From Streptomyces endocoffeicus (lineage in GTDB: Bacteria; Actinomycetota; Actinomycetes; Streptomycetales; Streptomycetaceae): 52,976 nucleotides of DNA. Where the stretch lies: assembly GCF_016741935.1 (NCBI RefSeq), contig NZ_JAERRG010000048.1, positions 1 to 52,976 on the forward strand, given 5' to 3'. Below, one piece after another: positions 42,562-49,898 of this stretch; position 1 is the stretch's first letter; every line of letters starts with the position of its first letter. The position numbers and the translations under genes are program-made. Under the pieces are notes generated by a model. The model was not told the origin of the DNA. It saw only the letters and a program-made list of their open reading frames with translations, and searched no databases.

Positions 42562-44061
42562 TCAGGACCCTCCATCGTTGGTCAGCAGGTGGAGCAAGGG
42601 AGTGGCGGGGAGCGGCTCGTCGCTCTCCCAGGTGCGGGCGAGCGCGCCGACGGTGCCGAGATCGCCGAGAAGAATGCCCCCGAGCAGGCGGTCACCACGG
42701 ACCACGACTTTGCGGTACGTGTTGCGGGTGGCGTCGGCGAGGTGAATGACGTCGTCGCCGGGGGCGGGGGTGGGGTTACCGAAAGCGGCGAGATCGAGGG
42801 GGCCGGACGCTGAGGTGAGCGTGAGGCGGGTGAGCGTGCGGGTGCCGTGGTACCGGGGTGCGGCATCCGTGTCGCGGGGCGGGGTTTCGTTGCCGGGTGC
42901 GGCCCGGTGGCCGGTTTGTGCCCACCCGTTCCTCCCCCAGCTACCGCTGGGAGGTGCCCCCTCCGCGGAACGATTGCCCACAAACCGGTTCCCGAGTGCG
43001 GGGTCTGGGGCGGAGTCTCCGTGGGGGTCTAGGGGGCGGAGCCCCATAGGTTCGGGGAGGGGCGGGGTGGGGGAGAGCAGGCCCGCCAGCACGTCCGCCT
43101 GTTCTTGCGCCGCGCCCGCCAAGCCGTACACGACCCCCGCGTGCTCCGCGCAGTCGCCGATCGCGAACACCCGCGGGTCACTCGTCCGCAGCTCGTCGTC
43201 GATCACGATCCCCCGCGCCACCTCCACCCCAGCGGCCCGCGCCAGCCCGACCCGTGGGCGGACTCCGCACGCCAGTACGACCAGGTCCGCCTCCAGGGCG
43301 TATCCGTCGGCCAGTTCGACGGCCTTCACAAAGCGCCCCGCGTCCGTCGCGCGGGTGCGCAGACCGCGGACGCGGCACTCCGTGTGGACCTCCACGCCCA
43401 GCGCCGCCATATGCCGCCGCAGCACCCCTGACGCGCCCGGGTCCAGCTGGCGTTCCATCAGGTGCTCGCTCTGCTGCGCCAGGACGACCTGGGCGCCGCG
43501 CTGGGCCAGCGCACGCGCGGCGGAGACGCCGAGGAGGCCGCCGCCGATGACGACGGCCCGCGCTCCGGGCCGTACGGCCGCGCCGAGCGCCAGGCAGTCG
43601 TCCATGGTGCGGAAGGCGTGGACGCCGTCCGGGAGGTCTTGGCCGTCCGGTTCGAACAGGCCGCGCAGCGGCGGCAGCACCGGGTTGGAGCCTGTGGCCA
43701 GCACCAGCGCGTCGTACGGCACGCGGCGGCCGTCGTCGCACACCACCTCCGCCGTGGCGCGGTCGATGCGCACCACCTGCACCCCGCTGAGCCGCCGCAC
43801 CCCGGCGGCGGGGGCGGGGAGCGCGATGATCTCCGGCGCGTACCGCCCGGCGAGGACCTCGGCGAGCAGTACCCGGTTGTACGCGGGGTGCGGCTCCTCA
43901 CCGATGATCGTGACCTCGACGGAACCCGCACCCACGCCAACCGCACCCACGCCAACCGCATGCGCGGCCAGCTGCTGCGCCAGCCTCGTGCCCGCCATCC
44001 CGCCGCCGACGATCACCACCCGGCGGCAGCGCGGGCTCATCGGCTCCCTGTACGACTCCAT
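42562..44061 (-). CDS. FAD-dependent NAD(P) oxidoreductase of the nitrite reductase operon, with an in-frame repeat insertion
   Basis: A 499-aa protein similar to the N-terminal reductase half of NirB: GGGMAG (19-24), TIIGEEPHPAYNRVLL, ATGSNPVLPP, GGGLLGVSAARAL and FAIGDCAEHAGV. It could supply electrons to nitrite or nitrate reduction. After QADVLAGLL (near 330) about 75 residues of Pro/Gly/Asn-rich sequence follow, encoded by a palindromic repeat (42910-43074), before the family fold resumes at YHGTRTLTRLTLTSA. The frame is kept. ATG 44040 is an alternative start. The GlnR-type site at 44085-44122 is just upstream. Confidence 0.85.
   Translation of the reverse strand: MESYREPMSPRCRRVVIVGGGMAGTRLAQQLAAHAVGVGAVGVGAGSVEVTIIGEEPHPAYNRVLLAEVLAGRYAPEIIALPAPAAGVRRLSGVQVVRIDRATAEVVCDDGRRVPYDALVLATGSNPVLPPLRGLFEPDGQDLPDGVHAFRTMDDCLALGAAVRPGARAVVIGGGLLGVSAARALAQRGAQVVLAQQSEHLMERQLDPGASGVLRRHMAALGVEVHTECRVRGLRTRATDAGRFVKAVELADGYALEADLVVLACGVRPRVGLARAAGVEVARGIVIDDELRTSDPRVFAIGDCAEHAGVVYGLAGAAQEQADVLAGLLSPTPPLPEPMGLRPLDPHGDSAPDPALGNRFVGNRSAEGAPPSGSWGRNGWAQTGHRAAPGNETPPRDTDAAPRYHGTRTLTRLTLTSASGPLDLAAFGNPTPAPGDDVIHLADATRNTYRKVVVRGDRLLGGILLGDLGTVGALARTWESDEPLPATPLLHLLTNDGGS
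42910..43074. repeat. palindromic repeat element lying in frame inside a coding gene
   Basis: CCGGTTTGTG (42910-42919) pairs with CACAAACCGG (42978-42987) around a CCCAGC-TACC-GCTGGG hairpin. Further on come GGGGGCGGAGCCCC and TCGGGGAGGGGCGGGGTGGG (43051-43070), which matches the terminal repeat of the elements at 12.3 and 36.0 kb. The copy is therefore a composite of common intergenic repeats, here translated as part of the FAD oxidoreductase. Confidence 0.75.
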
Positions 44062-44084
44062 GCCAGGAAGCCTGCGGGGCGCCT

Positions 44085-44122
44085 GTTACCCGACCGCATC
44101 CCCGCCGTTTCCCGTAGGCAAC
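44085..44122 (-). promoter_or_regulatory. GlnR-type nitrogen-control site upstream of the nir operon
   Basis: On the minus strand four 5-mers are spaced by exactly 6 bases (11-bp period): GTTGC, GAAAC, GATGC, GTAAC. In plus coordinates they are 44118-44122, 44107-44111, 44096-44100 and 44085-44089. The GlnR consensus is alternating GTnAC and GAAAC boxes with 6-base spacers. The site ends 24 bases before the ATG of the FAD oxidoreductase and fits the known control of nirB by GlnR in Streptomyces. Confidence 0.65.
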
Positions 44123-44142
44123 GCTGCCCTCAGCGCACCTCG

Positions 44143-45414
44143 TCAGCTGTTGTGAGGCACTCCCAGCCGGATGGGCAGCCGCCGCGGGCTGTTGCCGACG
44201 AAGCTGGGGTGGGGGACCAGCTCCTCGTCGGGGATCGCCAGATCCAGCGCGGGGAAGCGGGTGAAGAGGGCCTCGAGGGCGATCACGGCCTCCATGCGGG
44301 CCAGCGGGGCGCCCAGGCAGAAGTGGGCGCCGTGGCCGAAGGACAGGTGGCGTGCGCCCCGGGTGACGTCGAAGCGGCCGGCGTCCGGGCCGTACGCCCG
44401 CTCGTCGCGCCCGGCGGCGGTGTACGAGATGAGTACGGGCGCGCCCTTCGGGATGACCGCGTCCCCGACCGGGAGGTCCCTCGTGGTGTAGCGGAACGGG
44501 AAGAAGGACACCGGGCTGTCGTACCGCAGTGTCTCCTCGACCACATCGCCCCAGCTCGCGGCCCCGGAGCGGACCAGATCCAGCTGATCGCGGTGGTTGC
44601 ACAGGGCCCGCACCGCGTTGGTGATCAGATTGAGCGTGGTCTCGTGCCCGGCGATGATCGTCAGCATCAGCGTGCCGATCAGCTCCTCCTCGCTGAGCCG
44701 GTCGCCGTCCTCCTCACGGACCGCGATCAGCGCGCTGGTCAGGTCGTCCCCGGGGTCCTGCAGCCGGGCAGCGGCCACCTGGCCGAGGATGGCCACCATC
44801 TCGCGGTTGGCGGCCGGGACCCGGTCGGGCGCGGTCTGGGTGGAGACGATCTCGTTGGACAGCTCGTGCAGCCGGTCCTGGTAGTGGTCGTCCACGCCCA
44901 GCAGCTGGCAGATCACGCTCATGGGCAGCGGCAGCGCGAAGTGGCGGCGCAGATCGGCCACCCCGTCCGGATCGGCCGCGGCGGCCTCGCCCAGCCGCTC
45001 CAGCAGCGTGCCGGTCAGCTCGTGGACCACCGGGCGTAACGCCTCCACCCGGCGCGGGGTGAACGCCCGGGTCACCAGGGACCGCAGCCGCTTGTGGTCC
45101 TCGCCATCCGCGGTGATCATGCCGCGCACGGTGGCGAAGGTCCGCATCGGCCAACCGGGCGGGAGCTCGTCGTTCTGCAGCGCGGCGAAGTGGCAGGCGT
45201 TCTTGGCCACGTCGGGGTGGGTGACGAAGTCCTTCAGTTCCTCGTGCCGGGTGATGGCGTACGCCGGTACGTCACCGGGCAGCAGGACCGGGACCGCGGC
45301 CCCGCGGGCGCGCAGCTCTTCGTTCACCGCGTGCTGGCGCGCCCCGGTGGGGTCCAGGCGGTGCGGTGCGGCGGCGGGGTCGGCGTGCGGCACGGGGCAT
45401 CGGCCGTCGGTCAT
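44143..45414 (-). CDS. cvnF: cytochrome P450, CYP154 type (conservon gene F)
   Basis: A 423-aa P450 with all standard motifs: I-helix AGHETT (255-260), ExxR as E294-T-L-R297, and heme loop FGHGAHFCLG with C366. It follows the cvnE P450 by 41 bases. In Streptomyces a CYP154 directly after a CYP157 at the end of a conservon is the arrangement of cvn10 (rarABCDEF). The natural substrate is unknown; CYP154 enzymes often hydroxylate polyketides or steroids. Confidence 0.88.
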   Translation of the reverse strand: MTDGRCPVPHADPAAAPHRLDPTGARQHAVNEELRARGAAVPVLLPGDVPAYAITRHEELKDFVTHPDVAKNACHFAALQNDELPPGWPMRTFATVRGMITADGEDHKRLRSLVTRAFTPRRVEALRPVVHELTGTLLERLGEAAAADPDGVADLRRHFALPLPMSVICQLLGVDDHYQDRLHELSNEIVSTQTAPDRVPAANREMVAILGQVAAARLQDPGDDLTSALIAVREEDGDRLSEEELIGTLMLTIIAGHETTLNLITNAVRALCNHRDQLDLVRSGAASWGDVVEETLRYDSPVSFFPFRYTTRDLPVGDAVIPKGAPVLISYTAAGRDERAYGPDAGRFDVTRGARHLSFGHGAHFCLGAPLARMEAVIALEALFTRFPALDLAIPDEELVPHPSFVGNSPRRLPIRLGVPHNS

Positions 45415-45455
45415 CTGCTGTCTCCTGCGGGGGAGTCGGGGGTCGGGACCGGTGG

Positions 45456-46811
45456 TCAGTCGAGGGGCGTTGCCGGTGAGCCGGAGGCCGGGGCCACTGA
45501 GCCCGAGACCACTGAGCCCGAAGCCACTGAGCCCGAAGCCGAAGTCGAAGCCGAGCCCGAGCCCGAAGCCGAGCCCGAGCCCGAAGCCGACGCATCGGCG
45601 GCCAGTTGCGGCGCCGAGAACCGCACCGGCAGCTTGGCCAGGCCCTTGGACCACGGCGAGGTGATCCACGGAAGCTGCTCCTCCGGCACCGCGATCTCCA
45701 TATCGGGCAGCCGGTGGCGCAGCGTGTCCACGGCGGTACGGGTGATCAGCCGGGCCGGATCCCGTGCCGGGCAGCCGTGCGGGCCCGCCCCGAAGGCGAG
45801 GTACGAGCGGTTGCCGACCACCGGACGCCCGTCCTCGGGCAGCACCTCCGGGTCCGCGTTGGCGCCCGCGAGGCCCAGGATGAGCATGTCCCCGGCGCGG
45901 ATGTCCTGGCCGCCGAAGCGCAGATCGCGGGTGGCGTAGCGGCCGGGGAAGTTCTGGGTGGGCGGCTGGCGCCACAGCACCAGGTCCAGGGCGTCGTCCA
46001 CGGTGAGATGGCCGCGGGCCAGCGAGGAGCGGAACGCGGGGTCGGTGAGCAGGATCTGGAGCGTGGAGGCGATCCAGTTCACGGTGGTGTTGTTGCCCGC
46101 GACGATGATCACCACAAGGTTGTGCAGCACCTCCTCGTCGCTGAGCCCGACGGGGTGCTCCAGCAGCCAGGACGTCAGATCCGCGCCCGGCCGCCGCTTC
46201 TTCCCGGCGATCAGCTGGAGCAGGATCTGGCCCATCCGCTTGTTGGCACCGGTGGCGGCCACGGTCGGGGCGACGATCGTGGTGAGCGTCTCGACCAGCC
46301 GGGCCCCGTTCTCCTCGTCGAGGCCCAGTAGTTCGGTGACGACCTGCAGCGGCAGGAGCCGCGCGTACTGTTCCACCAGATCCGCCGCGTGCTGGTCGGC
46401 GAACCCGGCGACCAGCCGCTCCGCGGTGGCCCGCACTCTGCGGATCAGCTCGTGGCCGTTGACCCGCCCCAGCGCGTCGGCCACCGCCGAGCGCATCCGG
46501 CGGTGCGCCGAGCCGTCGGCGAACAGCAGCGCCGGGCGCCAGCCCACGAGCGGCATCAGCGGCGAGTCGGCCGCCACCCGGCCCTCGCGCAGCGGGGTCC
46601 AGCGGCGCGGGTCATGGGAGAAGTACTGCTCGTCGCGGGTGAGATGGAGCAGCTCACGGTGGCCGATGACCAGCCATGCCTCGACCCGGGGCGCGATCTC
46701 CACCGGGACCACCGGACCGTGGTCGCGCCGCATCCGCTCGTACAGCTCGGTCAGCGGACCGTCGAGCGCGGTCCCGTGCAGCGCCACCCGGGAGGCGGCC
46801 CGGGCGGTCAC
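45456..46811 (-). CDS. cvnE: cytochrome P450, CYP157 type (conservon gene E), lacking the ExxR motif
   Basis: A 451-aa P450. The I-helix has AGNNTT (238-243), and the heme Cys is C347 in FGAGPHGCPA. Where other P450s have ExxR it reads D-L-V-L-W (276-280); CYP157C1 of S. coelicolor has the related EQSLW. The last 45 residues are a Ser/Gly/Ala tail from a GC microsatellite (about 45470-45600). GTG 46811 overlaps the cvnD stop (GTGA). CvnE/RarE is implicated in control of development in S. griseus. Confidence 0.9.
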   Translation of the reverse strand: MTARAASRVALHGTALDGPLTELYERMRRDHGPVVPVEIAPRVEAWLVIGHRELLHLTRDEQYFSHDPRRWTPLREGRVAADSPLMPLVGWRPALLFADGSAHRRMRSAVADALGRVNGHELIRRVRATAERLVAGFADQHAADLVEQYARLLPLQVVTELLGLDEENGARLVETLTTIVAPTVAATGANKRMGQILLQLIAGKKRRPGADLTSWLLEHPVGLSDEEVLHNLVVIIVAGNNTTVNWIASTLQILLTDPAFRSSLARGHLTVDDALDLVLWRQPPTQNFPGRYATRDLRFGGQDIRAGDMLILGLAGANADPEVLPEDGRPVVGNRSYLAFGAGPHGCPARDPARLITRTAVDTLRHRLPDMEIAVPEEQLPWITSPWSKGLAKLPVRFSAPQLAADASASGSGSASGSGSASTSASGSVASGSVVSGSVAPASGSPATPLD

Positions 46812-47557
46812 GACGCCTCCGTCAGCGTCTCGATCAGATGCGAGACAAGCGAGATCAGCGCCTGGACCGAGGACTTGTGCTCCCGGGCGTCACAGATGAC
46901 CAGCGGGGTGTGCGGGAGCAGATCGAGCGCGGAGCGCAGATCGTCCTCGTTGTGCTGCGTGCTGTCCGGGAAGGCGTTGACGGCGACGGAGAACGGCACA
47001 TCCAGGTCCTCCAGATGCCCGATCGCGTCGAAGGACGCCTCCAGATCGCGGGTGTCGACCAGCGCGAGCGCGCCCAGCGCACCGCGCGCCAGGTCCTTCC
47101 AGGCGGGGAGGAACCGCTGCTGGCCGGGGGTGCCGAAGAGATACAGCACCAGCTCGCCGCCCAGGGTGATCCGCCCGAAGTCCAGCGCGACGGTGGTCGT
47201 GGTCTTCGACGGCCGCACCTTGGTGTCGAGCCGCGCCCCTGCCTGGCTCATCGTCGCCTCGGTGGAGAGCGGCTTGATCTCCGACACCGTGCCGATCAGC
47301 GTGGTCTTGCCGACGCCCATCGGGCCGACCACCAGGATCTTGGCCGCCCCGGCCACGCTGGACTCCACGTACATGACGGGGGTGTCGTCCATGTCATCCA
47401 TGTCGTCCGTATCGCCCGTCTCGTCCGTCTCGCCTGTCTCGTGGGTGTGGTCTGTGCGGGTCGTGGGGTCCGCGTGGCCCGGGTGGGCCGTGTGGTCGGT
47501 CCTGGTTGTGCCGTCCGTACCGGCCATCGAGATCTCAGAGCTTGCTCTCAAGCCCAT
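46808..47557 (-). CDS. cvnD: conservon small GTPase (CvnD)
   Basis: A 249-aa Ras-like ATP/GTP-binding protein: Walker A GPMGVGKT (78-85), G3-like region LYLFGTPGQQRF, and NAFPDSTQHN in the base-recognition area. The first 60 residues are an Asp/Thr/Glu/Met-rich extension with repeated ETGDTDDMDDMDD, unusual for CvnD. Start ATG 47557 is set by GAGGAAGG seven bases upstream and overlaps cvnC by 23 bases. It is the switch on which CvnB should act. Confidence 0.92.
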   Translation of the reverse strand: MGLRASSEISMAGTDGTTRTDHTAHPGHADPTTRTDHTHETGETDETGDTDDMDDMDDTPVMYVESSVAGAAKILVVGPMGVGKTTLIGTVSEIKPLSTEATMSQAGARLDTKVRPSKTTTTVALDFGRITLGGELVLYLFGTPGQQRFLPAWKDLARGALGALALVDTRDLEASFDAIGHLEDLDVPFSVAVNAFPDSTQHNEDDLRSALDLLPHTPLVICDAREHKSSVQALISLVSHLIETLTEAS

Positions 47558-47900
47558 CGAGCACCTTCCTCAGCAAGTCCAAATCGGCACGTTTTCGCTT
47601 GACCACCCGGATCGGCGGACGCGCCACGATGTGCCCCCAGTCGATGAGATCCGCGAGCAGCACCTGCACCACGGCCGGTGGCTGACCGAGATGGGCGGCG
47701 ACCTCCGCCACCGACAGCAGCCCCTGGCAGAAGTCGGCGATCCGCCGGTACTCGGGCTGGAGATGCGGCGGCAGCGCGCTCCCGGACGCCACGACAAGCG
47801 TCTCCAGCGACAGGGCATCCCGTGAGGAACCGGCACGCCCCCGTGTGATCACATAGGGGCGCACCGCGGCCGTGGTGCGTTCCTCGCCGGGCCGGCTCAT
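47535..47900 (-). CDS. cvnC: conservon DUF742 protein (CvnC)
   Basis: A 121-aa DUF742 protein: VRPYVITRGRAGSSRDALSL near the start, YRRIADFCQGLLSVAEVAAHLGQP (winged-helix-like) and the highly conserved VLLADLIDWGHIVARPP. ATG 47900 overlaps the cvnB stop (ATGA). In the conservon model it bridges sensor and GTPase parts. Confidence 0.93.
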   Translation of the reverse strand: MSRPGEERTTAAVRPYVITRGRAGSSRDALSLETLVVASGSALPPHLQPEYRRIADFCQGLLSVAEVAAHLGQPPAVVQVLLADLIDWGHIVARPPIRVVKRKRADLDLLRKVLDGLESKL

Positions 47901-48346
47901 GACGTCGGGCGGCCCATCGGCTCCCGCGGCTGGCTGCTCAGATGGGCACCGATCTTCGCGACCAGTAACTGCATCTGCTGAGCCACCAGGCCGACATCCG
48001 CCTCCGTGTCGGTGGCCACCCCCAGTGAGGCGCCCTGACCGGCCGAGGTGAACAGCACGAACCCGCTGTCGGACTCGATCATCAGCTGCCGCACCCCGGC
48101 CTCGTCGCCGAACAGCAGTGACACCGTGGACTGGCTGGTGACCGTGAGCGCGGCACAGGCGGCGGCCAGCGACTCGGCCTCGGCCACCCCGAGCCGGGAC
48201 ACCTCGCCGGTCAGCCCCTCGGCGGAGTCGTGGCCCATGCGCAGGCCGTCCTCCGAGACGACGACGGCGTGCCGCACCCCGGGGATCCCGGTCAGCGGAC
48301 GCAGCATCCATCCAACGTCGGGCAACCTGGATATGGTTCCGGCCAC
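47897..48346 (-). CDS. cvnB: conservon roadblock/LC7 protein (CvnB)
   Basis: A 149-aa roadblock protein (DVGWMLRPLTGIPGVRHAVVVSEDGLRM, LAAACAALTVTSQSTVSLL, VRQLMIESDSGFVLFTSAG, VGLVAQQMQLLVAKIG). It is MglB-like and expected to stimulate the GTPase CvnD. GTG 48346 shares a base with the cvnA stop (TAGTG). Confidence 0.93.
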   Translation of the reverse strand: MAGTISRLPDVGWMLRPLTGIPGVRHAVVVSEDGLRMGHDSAEGLTGEVSRLGVAEAESLAAACAALTVTSQSTVSLLFGDEAGVRQLMIESDSGFVLFTSAGQGASLGVATDTEADVGLVAQQMQLLVAKIGAHLSSQPREPMGRPTS

Positions 48347-49785
48347 TACCGGCCTCCCTCTCGGTCTTCTCGATCCGGACTCGATTCATCGTCGGGTGGT
48401 ACGGCCTCCGCCTCCGCTTCCGCGCGCCCGCGGCGGGTGCCGGAGACGACGCTGGTGATGGAGGCGCGGGCGGCCTCGGGTGTCCAGGGGGCCGCCGCGG
48501 CCGGCGGGGTGGGCGCGGCGCGGGCCGCGGCGCCGGAGGCGGCGGCCGGGTCGATCACGTCGGCTGAGGGGGCGGGGGAAGCCGACGCGGCTCCGGAGGC
48601 CGGGCGGCGGCGGTTGCGGCGCCGGGGCAGCCCGGTGCCGAGGGGTGCGGGGGCGTCGGGCGCGTCGGGGATGTCGGGGATGTCGTCCACGGACGCGCCG
48701 TTCAGCAGGCCGCTCCCGGCGGGGTCCGCGGCGGCCGGGCCGAGCCCCGCGCCGCCCGCGTCCTGGTTCACCGTGCCGACGACCACGGGCTCCACGACCA
48801 CCGGCTCGCGGTCCGCCGCCCGTACGGCGCTCGTCTGCTCGGTCAGCAGCCGGTGCGGTACGAAGACCACCACCCGCGTGCCGCCGTACGCCGATGCCGT
48901 GGACAGCTCGACGCCGAAGCCCAGCTCCCGCGACCAGCGCCCCACACAGGCGAGCCCCAGCCGGGGCACCGCGCCCAGCTGGGCCAGGTCAAGACCGTCC
49001 CGCAGCTGGCCCACGGCCTTCTCCAGCACGTCCGGCGGCATCCCGAGCCCCGCGTCGTCGATCTCGATGACCGCGCCCGCGGCGACCTCGCGGATGGCGA
49101 CCGCGACCTGGGTGCGAGAGGGGGAGAAGACGGTGGCGTTCTCCAGGAGTTCGGCCACCGCGTGCATCAGGCCCTCCACGGCGGGGGCCACCGCGTAGAG
49201 GGTCTGACCGCCGTGGACGTCCACCCGGCCGAACTCCACGATGCGCGACTGCGCGCCCCGCACACAGTCGAAGAGCGACACCGGCCGGGTCTCCCGCCGC
49301 GCGGGCCAGATCCCGCACATCACCAGCAGCGTCTGGGCCTTACGGGTCATCTGGGCGGCGGCGTGGTCCGCCTTCATGACCTCGCCCATCAGCCCGGCGT
49401 CCTCGACATGCTGTTCCAGGCCGTCGAGCACCTGCTGCTGCACCATCGACATGGCGTGCATATTGCGGGCCACGGACTCGAACGACGCCTGGACGGAGTC
49501 GCGCAGGATCCGCTCCCGGCGCGCCGCCTCGTCCAGATCGGTCTGTACGGCGGCCAGCCGGGCGACCTCCTCGCCGCGCTCGGCCGCCAGTGCCCGTCCT
49601 TCGGCCGCGTTGGCTCGTTCCCGCTCGGAAACGGCTCGTTCTCGCTCGGTCGCCCTACGCGCGTCCGCGAGCGCGCGGCGAAGTCTGACCACCCAGGTGA
49701 GGCACAGTGATAACACCAGTACCAGCACCGCGGACGCGGCCAGCACGACGGCCCCCGTCCCCGACAGCACCTTCGACACCTCCAT
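48346..49785 (-). CDS. cvnA: conservon sensor histidine kinase-like protein (CvnA)
   Basis: A 479-aa membrane protein. One N-terminal helix (VVLAASAVLVLVLSLCLTWVV), a charged coiled coil (about 35-100), the HisKA-like helices (ESVARNMHAMSMVQQQVLDGL), an HATPase domain with N-box ELLENATVFSP and IEIDDAGLGMPP, then a disordered Pro/Ala/Glu-rich tail of about 130 residues. ATG 49785 is chosen at the membrane segment although no good ribosome site precedes it. First gene of the coupled cvnABCDEF operon. A palindrome lies at 49819-49839 upstream. Confidence 0.9.
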   Translation of the reverse strand: MEVSKVLSGTGAVVLAASAVLVLVLSLCLTWVVRLRRALADARRATERERAVSERERANAAEGRALAAERGEEVARLAAVQTDLDEAARRERILRDSVQASFESVARNMHAMSMVQQQVLDGLEQHVEDAGLMGEVMKADHAAAQMTRKAQTLLVMCGIWPARRETRPVSLFDCVRGAQSRIVEFGRVDVHGGQTLYAVAPAVEGLMHAVAELLENATVFSPSRTQVAVAIREVAAGAVIEIDDAGLGMPPDVLEKAVGQLRDGLDLAQLGAVPRLGLACVGRWSRELGFGVELSTASAYGGTRVVVFVPHRLLTEQTSAVRAADREPVVVEPVVVGTVNQDAGGAGLGPAAADPAGSGLLNGASVDDIPDIPDAPDAPAPLGTGLPRRRNRRRPASGAASASPAPSADVIDPAAASGAAARAAPTPPAAAAPWTPEAARASITSVVSGTRRGRAEAEAEAVPPDDESSPDREDREGGR

Positions 49786-49818
49786 CTGGGACACGGCCAA
49801 GAAAGGGCAGATACTACT

Positions 49819-49839
49819 GACCAACTGATCAGTCTGGTC
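49819..49839. promoter_or_regulatory. palindrome in front of the conservon
   Basis: GACCA and TGGTC flank a perfect ACTGATCAGT core (49824-49833), 34 bases upstream of cvnA. TAGTAT on the minus strand, just downstream of it, could be a -10. It is the most symmetric sequence in the 113-base gap and a good candidate operator for the operon. Confidence 0.5.
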
Positions 49840-49898
49840 CGGTAGTTGCCAAACTCTCACGACTGGGCGGCCGTGTCCGCACCGGGGTCGGGGTTCGG

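Noticed and set aside
46808..47557. shorter CvnD starting at 47527
   Set aside because: The ATG at 47557 has a far better ribosome site (GAGGAAGG) and overlaps cvnC as other genes of the operon do.
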